64,000 nt of DNA from Pseudomonas sp. R84 (GTDB lineage Bacteria; Pseudomonadota; Gammaproteobacteria; Pseudomonadales; Pseudomonadaceae). A model generated the notes under the pieces. That model saw only the letters and a list, made by a program, of their open reading frames with translations, was not told where the DNA came from and ran no database searches. The DNA lies in NCBI RefSeq assembly GCF_009834515.1, contig NZ_CP019426.1, positions 4,825,501-4,889,500 on the forward strand, given 5' to 3'. The position numbers and the translations under genes were made by a program. Every line of letters begins with the position of its first letter. Positions within the stretch are counted from its first letter, which is position 1. Positions 48,487 to 57,510 of the stretch are shown piece after piece.

Positions 48487-49092
48487 TTAGAAATTGTAGT
48501 TAGCCGACAGGTAAGTCTGCGCGCTGCTGTTCAAGTCCAGCGAACCTTGCTTGCTGCCACCGCTCTCTTTCATCTCGGTGCTGGCGTTGCTCATCAGGTA
48601 ACGGTAACCGAGTTCGACCGAGGTGTTTTGCGAGACTTGCTGCAACACACCGAACTGGCCGCCGACGGCGTAACCGATGTCACTGTCGCGGCTGTAGCCT
48701 GGCGAATCCTGAGTCAGCTTGGTCAAACCAGCCGTGGCACCGCCAAACAGCTTGGTGCTGCCGCCCACCGGATAGAACAGATCGTAGCTGCCCAGCAGAT
48801 TTTCCTGACGCAGTTTAATGCCATTGTGCGAGCCCGACACGTTGTCGTAGGTGGCGTAGTAGCGACCCTGGCTGTTTTGCTGACCGAGGCGAACGCCGTA
48901 GGTGTTGTTGCCGTCGATCGCGCCGGTGGCGTTCGGGTGGTCGAGGTTGTTGTTCAGTGCGTGGGACTTGTCGATCTTGTTGCTGGTCTGACCGAACGTC
49001 AGGCCGGCAAAGTTGCTGGTGTCGTCGGCCTGGGCCGCGATGCTGGAGCCTAACAGGGTAAATGCCAGCAGCAGTTTGTTAAAACGAGTCAT
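48487..49092 (-). CDS. oprH: Outer-membrane protein OprH
   Basis: The 201-residue protein has a signal peptide (LLLAFTLLGSSIAAQA) and a mature 8-strand beta-barrel pattern. Segments FAGLTFGQTSNKIDKSHALN, QGRYYATYDNVSG, KLRQENLLGSYDLFYPVGG and SVELGYRYLMSNASTEM match OprH, and the C-terminus ends in NYNF. OprH stabilises the outer membrane by binding LPS when magnesium is low. The ATG follows a GAGGA ribosome site. The PhoP-type array upstream supports PhoP control. Confidence 0.92.
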   Translation of the reverse strand: MTRFNKLLLAFTLLGSSIAAQADDTSNFAGLTFGQTSNKIDKSHALNNNLDHPNATGAIDGNNTYGVRLGQQNSQGRYYATYDNVSGSHNGIKLRQENLLGSYDLFYPVGGSTKLFGGATAGLTKLTQDSPGYSRDSDIGYAVGGQFGVLQQVSQNTSVELGYRYLMSNASTEMKESGGSKQGSLDLNSSAQTYLSANYNF

Positions 49093-49151
49093 GGGTATTT
49101 CCTCTTTCACAGTTGCTGTTTGGGTATGGCGCAAGGTTACTGACCTCCCCC

Positions 49152-49190
49152 TGTACCGCCCCTGAACCGTCTCTGAACCTGACCTGAACC
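49152..49190 (-). promoter_or_regulatory. PhoP-type direct-repeat array upstream of oprH
   Basis: On the minus strand four hexamers (GGTTCA three times, then GGTACA) occur at an exact 11-bp spacing; plus-strand copies begin at 49152, 49163, 49174 and 49185. A pair with 11-bp spacing is the usual PhoP box. The array lies 60-98 bp before the oprH start. Confidence 0.7.
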
Positions 49191-49236
49191 AAATGAACTA
49201 GGCTGTTTTGACCTTTTACTGTCAGGAGACCCGACC

Positions 49237-50028
49237 ATGCGCCTGTTCCTCGCCCTTACCTTGCTGGCTGTCAGCAGCCTTGCTCAGGCTGCGATCAAGA
49301 CTGAAGAAATCCCCTATCAGAGCGCCGACGGCACGAAACTGATCGGCTACTACGCCTACGACGACGCCATCAAAGGCAAGCGTCCGGGCGTCGTCGTTGT
49401 GCACGAATGGTGGGGGCTGAACGATTACGCCAAGCGCCGCGCGCGCGATCTCGCCGGGCTCGGCTACAGCGCCCTGGCCATTGATATGTACGGCGAAGGC
49501 AAGAACACCGAGCACCCGAAAGATGCGATGGCGTTCATGCAGGCGGCGACCCAGGATGCGGCGGCTTCCAGCAAGCGCTTCGAGGCCGGGCTGAACTTGC
49601 TGAAGAAACAGCCGCAGACCGACGCCAACAAAATCGCCGCCATCGGTTACTGCTTCGGCGGTGGCGTGGTGCTCAACGCCGCGCGGCAAGGTGAGCCATT
49701 GGCGGGCGTGGTGAGTTTCCACGGTGCGCTGGCGACCAAGACCCCGGCAACGCTTGGCAGTGTGAAAGCGAAGATTCTGGTCGAGCACGGCGCGCTGGAC
49801 AGCATGGTTACGGCGGATAACGTCACGGCGTTCAAGGCAGAAATGGACAAGGCCGGGGCTGACTATAAATTTGTCAGTCTGGATGGCGCCAAGCATGGCT
49901 TCACCAATCCGGATGCCGATCGCCTGAGCCATGGCGAGCACGGTGGCCCGGACATCGGGTACAACAAGGCCGCGGATGAAAAATCCTGGGCGGACATGAA
50001 AGCGTTCTTGCAGAAAATCTTTAGCTGA
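49237..50028 (+). CDS. Secreted dienelactone hydrolase family protein
   Basis: The 263-residue protein has a signal peptide (MRLFLALTLLAVSSLAQA). The dienelactone-hydrolase features are VVVVHEWWGLNDYAKRRARD, the Cys nucleophile in AIGYCFGGGVVL near residue 139, Asp in VEHGALDSMV and His in LDGAKHGFTNP. An AGGAG ribosome site precedes the start. It is divergent from oprH and shares the region with the PhoP-type array. The substrate is unknown. Confidence 0.9.
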   Translation: MRLFLALTLLAVSSLAQAAIKTEEIPYQSADGTKLIGYYAYDDAIKGKRPGVVVVHEWWGLNDYAKRRARDLAGLGYSALAIDMYGEGKNTEHPKDAMAFMQAATQDAAASSKRFEAGLNLLKKQPQTDANKIAAIGYCFGGGVVLNAARQGEPLAGVVSFHGALATKTPATLGSVKAKILVEHGALDSMVTADNVTAFKAEMDKAGADYKFVSLDGAKHGFTNPDADRLSHGEHGGPDIGYNKAADEKSWADMKAFLQKIFS

Positions 50029-50049
50029 TCAGCGACACCGCGGCGCGGC

Positions 50050-50127
50050 CTTCGCGAGCAGGCTCGCTCCCACACTGGATCTATGCCGCCCAGTAGATCC
50101 CCTGTGGGAGCGAGCCTGCTCGCGAAA
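50050..50127. repeat. REP pair (BIME), type A
   Basis: CTTCGCGAGCAGGCTCGCTC and its inverse form a 78-bp hairpin in the gap before the PPTase gene. Confidence 0.9.
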
Positions 50128-50178
50128 GCTTCACCGCCGATCTCGACCTTGTCTCGACTAACCGGCAAAATGCCCGCC

Positions 50179-50904
50179 ATGAATCTCCCCCCTACCCTTC
50201 CCGCCTGCTGCACCGCGCTCGACAGCCATTGGCCGTTGCCGACGGTATTGGCCGACACCGTGCTGCTTAGCACCCATTTCGACCCGGCCCGACTGCTTGG
50301 CGATGACTTTCAACGCAGTGCCGTCGTCGCGCCGCCGAGCATTCAACGTTCGGTAGCCAAGCGTCAGGCTGAGTTTCTAGCCGGGCGAATTTGCGCCCGG
50401 GCGGCGTTGGAGCAACTGGAAGGCAGCAGTGTTGTGCCAGCGATTGGTGAAGACCGCGCGCCGATATGGCCCGCGCATATCTGCGGCTCGATCACCCACA
50501 GCACCGGTCGTGCGGCAGCGATTGTCGCCAACAAAAGGCATTGGCGCGGTTTGGGCATGGATCTGGAAAACCTGCTCAACACCGAACGTGCCGAGCGCCT
50601 GGCCGGGGAGATTCTGACGCCACCTGAAATGCAACGCATGACGTCCGCCTCGCGCGATCAGTTGGCCTTGTGGGTGACGCTGACCTTTTCGGTGAAAGAG
50701 AGTTTGTTCAAGGCGCTGTACCCGATTGTGCAGCAGCGCTTTTATTTCGAGCACGCTGAAGTGCTGGAGTGGACTGAAGCCGGTGAAGTCCGGTTGCGCT
50801 TGTTGACGGACTTGTCCGCTGAATGGCGCAACGGTACTGAACTGGAGGCGCAGTTCGGGGTGCGGGATGGGCAGTTGTTGAGTCTGGTCAGCATTCAGGC
50901 CTGA
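50179..50904 (+). CDS. 4'-phosphopantetheinyl transferase (PcpS-like)
   Basis: The enzyme transfers phosphopantetheine from CoA to carrier proteins. The 241-residue product has the PPTase motifs RQAEFLAGRICARAALE, ICGSITHSTGRAAAIV, GLGMDLENLL (metal-binding Asp) and TFSVKESLFKALYP. These match the broad-specificity PcpS/EntD type, which serves both fatty acid and siderophore synthesis in Pseudomonas. The start may be 50170 or 50179; no clear ribosome site decides. Confidence 0.9.
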   Translation: MNLPPTLPACCTALDSHWPLPTVLADTVLLSTHFDPARLLGDDFQRSAVVAPPSIQRSVAKRQAEFLAGRICARAALEQLEGSSVVPAIGEDRAPIWPAHICGSITHSTGRAAAIVANKRHWRGLGMDLENLLNTERAERLAGEILTPPEMQRMTSASRDQLALWVTLTFSVKESLFKALYPIVQQRFYFEHAEVLEWTEAGEVRLRLLTDLSAEWRNGTELEAQFGVRDGQLLSLVSIQA

Positions 50905-50929
50905 AATCTTTCAGCGCCTGTTCAGGCCT

Positions 50930-50997
50930 CTTCGCGAGCAGGCTCGCTCCCACATTTTGAAATGCATTCCCCTGTGGGAGCGAGCTTGCTCGCGAAG
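50930..50997. repeat. REP pair (BIME), type A
   Basis: CTTCGCGAGCAGGCTCGCTC and its inverse form a 68-bp hairpin between convergent genes. Confidence 0.9.
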
Positions 50998-51021
50998 GCG
51001 GCATCGCGGCCACCACAAGAA

Positions 51022-52632
51022 TTACCGGCGTTCCTGATTCCTCGGCCAACTCAGGCTAAAACAAGCCCCGCCCAGACTCTTGCTCTTGCCAATGATCGCC
51101 CGGCCGTCATGCCAGTGAATGATCCGCCGCACAATCGACAGCCCCAAACCATGCCCGCCCGACGCCCGCGTACGGCTGTCATCGAGACGTAGAAACGGCG
51201 TGAAAATCCGCTCCCACGCGACCTCCGGTACACCCGGGCCGTCATCCTCGACGTCGACGCGACAGCGCAATTGCCCGACCTGATAACTCACCGTCACGTT
51301 CGAACGTGCATGGCGCATCGCGTTGCTTACCAGATTCTGCAGCGCTCGATGCAGATAACGTGGCTCAGCTTCCACCCAGGCATCATCGTTATCAGCAGCA
51401 GACAGGCACAATCCCCGCTGCACGGTGACCTCGGCGCGTAACGGCGCCAGCTCTTCAATCACCTGATTGACCAGCGCATCCAGATCGATGCGCTGGAAGG
51501 TCAGCGCCGGCGAGCCCTGCTCCAGCCGAGCATAGGTGAGCATCTCATCGACCAGCTTATCGAGGTCTTCGATGTCGTGATCCATGCCTTCGCGGTACTT
51601 CTCCAGTGCTTGCGGCGTGGTCGCCGAGCCGATCATTTCCAGACCGAAACGCAGGCGCGCCACCGGCGTGCGCAATTCATGGGACACCGCGCGCACCAGT
51701 TCGCGCTGAATCGCCAGCAACTGTTGCAAGTGCTCGGCCATGCCGTTGAACGCCGACGCCAGACGCCCCACCGAGTCGGCACCGCGCGCCGGCACACGGG
51801 TTTCCAGGCTGCCCTTGGCAATCCGCGTGGCCGCCGCTTCAAGGCCGCGCAAACGGCGTTCGAGCTGACGCACCAACAGATAAACGATGAGACCGATCAG
51901 GCTCAGACCAAGTGCCGCAATCAGCACCAGCCATTCCGGCGGGTACGGGTTCATCTGATACAGCGGGCCGATCTCCAGCACCCACGGCGTGCCGACCATG
52001 CCGGCAAACACGCGAATCGAATCGCCGCCCTTGCCCAGCGCCATTACCGTATCGCCTTCGGCCACGCGGCGGCTCTGGTCTTCGTCCATGTCGGCCTCGT
52101 TCACCGTGACCAGGCGCAGATCGAAACCGAAACCCTTCTCTTCCTTTATCTGCGCGAGACGTTTGGGCTGCTCGCCAACCGGCACGCGCACCAGTTCATC
52201 GGCGAGCAGGTAAATGGTCGCGCGGGCCAGTTGCTCGCTGATTTGCTGCACTTCCCCCACCAGCACCAGCTGCTCTTTGTCGCTGACCATTCGATAGACC
52301 TTCGCCGCGTGCGGTCCGGTCTGCTCGACCAACGCCTGACCACGCTGCACGCGGGTGCGCTGGGACAGATCAAGGTCGGTTTCGGCAAATTTCTTCAGCG
52401 CCAGCGGAATCCCCAGTAAACGCTCCCACACCAGCAGCGCACGATGGCGCTCGGTTTCGTTCATCGGCTGCAGGTTGCCGGCCATCAGCGAGAACGTGCC
52501 GTGGGCCAGACGTTCGCGGTACTGCTCGCTGCGCACCTGGTTGAGCAGGTTCAGCGCCAGCACGCCGAGCACCGCCACCAGAATGATCGCTGCGCACATG
52601 CCGCCGTAGATGCGCAGGAAGATCGAGTTCAC
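51022..52632 (-). CDS. Sensor histidine kinase (RstB-like)
   Basis: The 536-residue kinase begins MNSIFLRIYGGMCAAIILVA, with TM1 at about 10-31. A periplasmic domain of about 200 residues runs from NLLNQVRSEQYRERLAHG to MVGTPWVLEIGPLYQ. TM2 is LVLIAALGLSLIGLIVYLLV. HAMP, HisKA (His in VRAVSHELRTPVARL) and HATPase (NLVSNAMRHARS; DDGPGVPEVAW; GHGLGLSIVRR) follow. Its neighbour regulator overlaps it by four bases. The pair precedes nrdA, as in P. aeruginosa. Confidence 0.9.
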   Translation of the reverse strand: MNSIFLRIYGGMCAAIILVAVLGVLALNLLNQVRSEQYRERLAHGTFSLMAGNLQPMNETERHRALLVWERLLGIPLALKKFAETDLDLSQRTRVQRGQALVEQTGPHAAKVYRMVSDKEQLVLVGEVQQISEQLARATIYLLADELVRVPVGEQPKRLAQIKEEKGFGFDLRLVTVNEADMDEDQSRRVAEGDTVMALGKGGDSIRVFAGMVGTPWVLEIGPLYQMNPYPPEWLVLIAALGLSLIGLIVYLLVRQLERRLRGLEAAATRIAKGSLETRVPARGADSVGRLASAFNGMAEHLQQLLAIQRELVRAVSHELRTPVARLRFGLEMIGSATTPQALEKYREGMDHDIEDLDKLVDEMLTYARLEQGSPALTFQRIDLDALVNQVIEELAPLRAEVTVQRGLCLSAADNDDAWVEAEPRYLHRALQNLVSNAMRHARSNVTVSYQVGQLRCRVDVEDDGPGVPEVAWERIFTPFLRLDDSRTRASGGHGLGLSIVRRIIHWHDGRAIIGKSKSLGGACFSLSWPRNQERR

Positions 52633-53351
52633 AGCGGCAGATCTACGCAGGCTTCAGGGACGAACAGGTAGCCTTTGCTACGAATGGTCTTGATCAGGCG
52701 TGGATGGTCGGGGTCATCACCGATTTTCGGGCGAATGCGCGAAATGCGCACATCGATCGAGCGGTCCTGACCGTCGTAGCCGATGCCGCGCAGGGCGGTG
52801 AAGATTTCTTCGCGGGACAGAATGCGCCCGGCGTTTGACACCAGTAGCCATAACAGATCGAACTCGGCGCTGGTCAGTTCGATGCCATTGTCACTCAGCC
52901 ACGCCTCGCGCAAGGCGTCGTCGACCACCAACGGACCAAATTGCAGACGACGGGATTTTTCGGCGACCGGTTCAGGTGTGTCGCTACGTCGCAGCAACGC
53001 TTGAATGCGCGCCAGCAACAGACGCGGGCGCACCGGTTTGCACACGTAATCGTCGGCACCGAGGTCGAGCCCCTGGATCTGATCGGCATCGTCGGTGCGC
53101 GCGGTGAGCATCAGAATCGGCCCATCGAAATGATTGCGCACCTTACGGCAAATGCTCAGGCCATCTTCGCCGGGCAGCATCAGGTCAAGGATCACCAGAT
53201 CCGGCTGCTCCTTGATGATCCGTGCCGCCGCCAGCGCACCGTTGCCTTCGATGTCCACGCGCAGTCCATTGGCTTGCAGGTAATCGCGCGTCAGTTCGGC
53301 CAGTCGCTGGTCATCCTCGACGATCAATACCTGCCAGGCTTGTTGCTCCAC
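52629..53351 (-). CDS. OmpR-family response regulator (RstA-like)
   Basis: The 240-residue regulator starts with GTG at 53351 (VEQQAWQVLIVEDDQRLAEL), preceded by AGAGG. The receiver has Asp in LVILDLMLPGEDG and Lys in GADDYVCKPVRPRL. The winged helix includes LTSAEFDLLWLLVSNAGRIL and YDGQDRSIDVRISRIRPKI. It forms an operon with the kinase downstream. Confidence 0.9.
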   Translation of the reverse strand: MEQQAWQVLIVEDDQRLAELTRDYLQANGLRVDIEGNGALAAARIIKEQPDLVILDLMLPGEDGLSICRKVRNHFDGPILMLTARTDDADQIQGLDLGADDYVCKPVRPRLLLARIQALLRRSDTPEPVAEKSRRLQFGPLVVDDALREAWLSDNGIELTSAEFDLLWLLVSNAGRILSREEIFTALRGIGYDGQDRSIDVRISRIRPKIGDDPDHPRLIKTIRSKGYLFVPEACVDLPL

Positions 53352-53411
53352 CGGTGACCTCTGCTTTCTATTGTTATTGATAAAAGGAAGGCGATTGCCC
53401 AGACACACAAT

Positions 53412-53512
53412 CCCCTGTAGGAGCTGTCGAGTGAAACGAGGCTGCGATCTTTTGATCTTGCTTTTCAAGATCAGGATCAAAAGATCGCAGCCTTCGGCAG
53501 CTCCTACAGGGG
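53412..53512. repeat. REP pair, type B
   Basis: CCCCTGTAGGAGCTGTCGAG and its inverse (CTCCTACAGGGG) bound a 101-bp hairpin; GATCTTTTGATCTTG lies in the centre. Confidence 0.88.
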
Positions 53513-53783
53513 TACGCGATATTTAGCGTGATTCTCCCGACCTTTTGTCATGTTTCAGGAGGATAAGAATGCCTGTGCATGGGCCGATTGTATAAACGGC
53601 GTACAGCCAGAACACAAGTCGGTAAATGCGTTCGGAGAAGGCCGTTTTTTGTGATAGGGTTCGCGCCCTTAAAAATCCGCTGAAGCGTTTTTCCCGAGGA
53701 TAAAACGGTGACAAACGGTCTAGCTCAGCAGGTCCGCGGCCTACACGGGAATTCCTTGTTTCTTACACAATTTACGCACAGGT

Positions 53784-53866
53784 TTATCCACAGGTAGTAC
53801 GTTGCAACACCCCTCAAAACGCATTATCTTGTAGCACGGCGCGGAGAGAGACCCTACATATGGGGT
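53784..53866 (+). promoter_or_regulatory. nrdA promoter region: DnaA box, sigma70 promoter, two NrdR-like boxes
   Basis: A perfect DnaA box TTATCCACA is at 53784-53792. A candidate sigma70 promoter has TTGCAA at 53802-53807 and TATCTT at 53825-53830, with 17-bp spacing. Two NrdR-like boxes, ACGCATTATCTTGTAG (53819-53834) and ACCCTACATATGGGGT (53851-53866), are 32 bp apart, about three helical turns. Box one covers the -10 region, consistent with repression. Confidence 0.65.
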
Positions 53867-54225
53867 TTTCCGCTCAAACGCCCAACCACATTTAGGGCCT
53901 GAAACTCAAGTGCTTTATTGCCAGTTTCCGGTTGAACCAAGCAAGTTTTTCAAAGCCCAAACCGCACTTGCGGATGGCACCGTTTTTTAGGTCCGAAATG
54001 ACCGGAACGGTACGGGTGTTGCAGTCATTACTGTCACCCTGGAAGGAGTTTGGCTCGAGCCTTGGCTCGGCGCCGAAAACTTCGGCAAGGATGCGGCGCT
54101 ACAAGCCTTTTTCCTACTGTTCCGAAGTTGTTACGCCGACGCTTGTCGGTTGCAGTGCTTCGGTACAGAACGGTGAGCACCATGACGGTGCCAAACAAAC
54201 ATAGAGAATGTGGAGACCACCCCCC
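53867..54225 (+). other. Long nrdA 5' leader
   Basis: About 390 nt separate the inferred transcript start near 53837 from the nrdA ATG. The region has a GCCGAAAACTTCGGC hairpin at 54089-54103 approximately and several short open frames without strong ribosome sites. I recognise no riboswitch class. Confidence 0.45.
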
Positions 54226-57120
54226 ATGCAAACCGACACAACTCGCGAGAACCCGCAGGGCACCTTGCCGCAGGCCGCTGATTCGAATTCGGATCTGGCA
54301 GCCACCGCGCCTGGTCAACTGCGCGTGATCAAGCGCAATGGCACTGTCGTTCCTTACACCGATGACAAGATCACCGTCGCTATCACCAAAGCGTTCCTCG
54401 CAGTTGAAGGCGGCACCGCTGCCGCTTCGTCGCGAATCCACGACACTGTTGCGCGCCTGACCGAACAGGTCACCGCGACCTTCAAGCGTCGCATGCCGTC
54501 GGGTGGCACCATCCACATCGAAGAAATCCAGGACCAGGTCGAACTGGCCCTGATGCGTGCCGGTGAGCAGAAAGTCGCGCGCGACTACGTGATCTACCGT
54601 GACGGTCGTTCGAAAGAACGCGCTGCCCACGCGCCGGCGGAAGAAGCGGTCAACGCTCACCCGTCGATCCGTATCACCCGTGCTGACGGCAGCCTGGCGC
54701 CGCTGGACATGGGTCGTCTGAACACCATCGTCACCGAAGCCTGCGAAGGCCTGGAAGAAGTCGACGGCGACCTGATCCAGCGCGAAACCCTGAAAAACCT
54801 CTACGACGGCGTGGCCCTGACCGACGTCAACACTGCCCTGGTGATGACCGCTCGTACGCTGGTTGAGCGTGAGCCGAACTACTCGTTCGTGACCGCCCGC
54901 CTGCTGATGGACACCCTGCGTGCCGAAGGCCTGGGTTTCCTCGGTGTGGCCGAAAGCGCTACTCACCACGAAATGGTCGACCTGTACGCCAAGGCATTGC
55001 CGGCCTACATCGCCAAAGGTATCGAGTTCGAACTGCTGAACCCTGTGCTGGCCACCTTCGACCTGGAAAAACTGGGCAAGGCGATCAACCACGAGCGCGA
55101 TCAGCAATTCACCTACCTGGGCCTGCAAACCCTGTACGACCGTTACTTCATCCACAAGGATGGTATTCGTTTCGAACTGCCGCAGATCTTCTTCATGCGT
55201 GTGGCCATGGGCCTGGCGATCGAAGAGAAGCACAAAGAAGACCGTGCGATCGAGTTCTACAACCTGCTGTCGTCCTTCGACTACATGTCGTCGACCCCGA
55301 CCCTGTTCAACGCCGGCACCCTGCGTCCACAGCTGTCGAGCTGCTACCTGACCACCGTGCCGGATGACCTGTCGGGCATCTACCACGCGATCCACGACAA
55401 CGCCATGTTGTCGAAATTCGCTGGCGGTCTGGGCAACGACTGGACGCCGGTGCGTGCACTGGGTTCGTACATCAAAGGCACCAACGGCAAGTCGCAAGGC
55501 GTGGTTCCGTTCCTCAAAGTGGTGAACGACACCGCGGTAGCCGTTAACCAGGGTGGCAAGCGCAAAGGCGCTGTGTGTGCCTACCTGGAAACCTGGCACA
55601 TGGACATCGAAGAGTTCATCGAACTGCGCAAGAACACCGGTGATGATCGTCGTCGTACCCACGACATGAACACCGCCAACTGGATCCCTGACCTGTTCAT
55701 GAAGCGTGTCTTCGACGACGGCAAGTGGACCCTGTTCTCGCCATCCGAAGTGCCGGATCTGCACGACCTGACCGGTAAAGCCTTCGAAGAGCGCTACGAG
55801 TACTACGAAGCCCTGACCGAATACCCAGGCAAGGTCAAACTGTTCAAGACCATCCAGGCCAAAGACCTGTGGCGCAAAATGCTCTCCATGCTGTTTGAAA
55901 CCGGCCACCCTTGGCTGACCTTCAAAGACCCGTGCAACCTGCGCAGCCCGCAGCAGCACGTCGGCGTGGTTCACAGCTCGAACCTGTGCACCGAGATCAC
56001 CTTGAACACCAACAAGGACGAGATCGCCGTTTGCAACCTGGGCTCGATCAACCTGCCGAACCACATCGTCAACGGCAAGCTGGACACCGCCAAGCTGGAA
56101 CGCACCGTGAACACCGCCGTTCGCATGCTCGATAACGTTATCGACATCAACTACTACTCGGTGCCACAAGCGAAGAACTCCAACTTCAAGCACCGTCCGG
56201 TCGGTCTGGGCATCATGGGCTTCCAGGACGCTTTGTACCTGCAGCACATTCCTTACGGTTCCGACGCTGCCGTCGAGTTCGCCGACAAGTCGATGGAAGC
56301 CGTCAGCTACTACGCGATCCAGGCGTCCTGCGACCTGGCTGACGAGCGCGGCGCGTACGAGACGTTCCAGGGTTCGCTGTGGTCCAAAGGCATCCTGCCG
56401 CTGGATTCGCAACAGATCCTGATCGAGCAACGTGGCCAGAAGTACATCGATGTCGACCTGAACGAAACCCTGGACTGGGCACCGGTTCGCGCCCGTGTTC
56501 AGAAAGGTATTCGTAACTCCAACATCATGGCCATCGCACCGACCGCGACCATCGCCAACATCACCGGCGTATCGCAGTCGATCGAACCGACCTACCAGAA
56601 CCTGTATGTGAAATCGAACCTGTCGGGCGAATTCACCGTGATCAACCCGTACCTGGTTCGCGACCTCAAGGCTCGCGGTCTGTGGGACTCGGTCATGATC
56701 AACGACCTGAAGTACTACGACGGTTCGGTTCAGCAGATCGAGCGCATCCCGCAAGAACTCAAAGAGCTCTACGCGACCGCGTTCGAAGTGGACACCAAGT
56801 GGATCGTTGACGCCGCCAGCCGTCGTCAGAAGTGGATCGACCAGGCCCAGTCGCTGAACCTGTACATCGCCGGCGCATCGGGCAAGAAGCTCGACGTGAC
56901 CTACCGCATGGCCTGGTACCGTGGTCTGAAAACCACTTACTACCTCCGCGCCCTGGCCGCGACCAGCACCGAGAAGTCGACCATCAACACCGGCAAGCTG
57001 AACGCTGTTTCCAGCGGCGGCAACCACGGCGACGATTCGGTTCTGGCGGCTCCTGCCGGTCCTGCTCCAGTGCCAAAGGCTTGCGCGATCGACGAGCCGG
57101 ATTGCGAAGCTTGCCAATAA
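54226..57120 (+). CDS. nrdA: Ribonucleoside-diphosphate reductase, class Ia, alpha subunit
   Basis: The enzyme reduces NDPs to dNDPs with the beta subunit NrdB. The 964-residue protein has two tandem N-terminal ATP-cone domains (LRVIKRNGTVVPYTDDKITV near residue 33; PSIRITRADGSLAPLDMGRL near 147), the arrangement known from pseudomonads. The active-site region includes QLSSCYLTTVPDD, NLCTEITLNTN and AIAPTATIANITGVSQS. The redox-shuttle cysteines are in the tail EPDCEACQ. I chose the ATG at 54226 over one 18 bases upstream. nrdB does not follow; flagellar genes do. Confidence 0.95.
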   Translation: MQTDTTRENPQGTLPQAADSNSDLAATAPGQLRVIKRNGTVVPYTDDKITVAITKAFLAVEGGTAAASSRIHDTVARLTEQVTATFKRRMPSGGTIHIEEIQDQVELALMRAGEQKVARDYVIYRDGRSKERAAHAPAEEAVNAHPSIRITRADGSLAPLDMGRLNTIVTEACEGLEEVDGDLIQRETLKNLYDGVALTDVNTALVMTARTLVEREPNYSFVTARLLMDTLRAEGLGFLGVAESATHHEMVDLYAKALPAYIAKGIEFELLNPVLATFDLEKLGKAINHERDQQFTYLGLQTLYDRYFIHKDGIRFELPQIFFMRVAMGLAIEEKHKEDRAIEFYNLLSSFDYMSSTPTLFNAGTLRPQLSSCYLTTVPDDLSGIYHAIHDNAMLSKFAGGLGNDWTPVRALGSYIKGTNGKSQGVVPFLKVVNDTAVAVNQGGKRKGAVCAYLETWHMDIEEFIELRKNTGDDRRRTHDMNTANWIPDLFMKRVFDDGKWTLFSPSEVPDLHDLTGKAFEERYEYYEALTEYPGKVKLFKTIQAKDLWRKMLSMLFETGHPWLTFKDPCNLRSPQQHVGVVHSSNLCTEITLNTNKDEIAVCNLGSINLPNHIVNGKLDTAKLERTVNTAVRMLDNVIDINYYSVPQAKNSNFKHRPVGLGIMGFQDALYLQHIPYGSDAAVEFADKSMEAVSYYAIQASCDLADERGAYETFQGSLWSKGILPLDSQQILIEQRGQKYIDVDLNETLDWAPVRARVQKGIRNSNIMAIAPTATIANITGVSQSIEPTYQNLYVKSNLSGEFTVINPYLVRDLKARGLWDSVMINDLKYYDGSVQQIERIPQELKELYATAFEVDTKWIVDAASRRQKWIDQAQSLNLYIAGASGKKLDVTYRMAWYRGLKTTYYLRALAATSTEKSTINTGKLNAVSSGGNHGDDSVLAAPAGPAPVPKACAIDEPDCEACQ

Positions 57121-57130
57121 GCTGAGCTGA

Positions 57131-57211
57131 ATCAGGCGTTGCGAGACGCCTGATACTCTCCTGGCAAAAGAAACCCCCGACAGACTTCTGGTTTGTCGGG
57201 GGTTTTCTTTT
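57131..57211 (+). terminator. Tandem hairpins after nrdA, second a Rho-independent terminator
   Basis: The hairpin ATCAGGCGT-N6-ACGCCTGAT (57131-57154) precedes a strong stem AAACCCCCGACA / TGTCGGGGGTTT with T-run (57166-57211). Confidence 0.92.
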
Positions 57212-57227
57212 GGGGCAACATCAAAAG

Positions 57228-57388
57228 CCCCTCACCCTGGCCCTCTCCCGGAGGGAGAGGGAACTGACTGCGTGGATGTGAGAGATACGGCGACGCTGAA
57301 TACCGAGTCGTATGCGATTTCAAAGCCAACACAAATCGGCCCCCTCTCCCTCGGGAGAGGGCTGGGCGGGCGGCGTTCCGATGAGGGG
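57228..57388. repeat. Composite palindromic element, copy 5
   Basis: It opens with CCCCTCACCCTGGCCCTCTC, shares the core GATACGGCGACGCTGAATAC with copy 1, and closes with CCCTCTCCCTCGGGAGAGGG followed by a GCGGGCGGCGTTCCGATG insertion. The adjoining 57411-57460 repeats the sequence at 6355-6400. Confidence 0.85.
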
Positions 57389-57480
57389 TAGCTACACCAC
57401 AAATCCCAAGGTGCAGCGAAGCAAACCGTAGACGCTGCGCCCGGATCAGTCCCGGAGCGAACCCACAGGCCGCCAAGGCC

Positions 57481-57510
57481 AAAAAAAAAGCCCCTCAAAA
57501 CGAGGGGCCC
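57481..57510 (-). terminator. Rho-independent terminator after flgE
   Basis: On the minus strand GCCCCTCG-TTTT-GAGGGGC is followed by nine T. It lies 23 bp past the flgE stop and closes the flgBCDE operon. Confidence 0.92.

Noticed and set aside
53701..53760. tRNA-like text (TCTAGCTCAG) in the nrdA upstream region
   Set aside because: No matching acceptor stem, anticodon arm or T-arm sequence (GGTTCRANNCC) follows.
53932..54204. A 90-codon frame in the nrdA leader
   Set aside because: No ribosome site, no recognisable domain and a composition unlike neighbouring genes; more likely leader RNA.
54034..57117. A 1027-codon open frame antisense to nrdA
   Set aside because: It mirrors nrdA codon structure and has no recognised domain or ribosome site.
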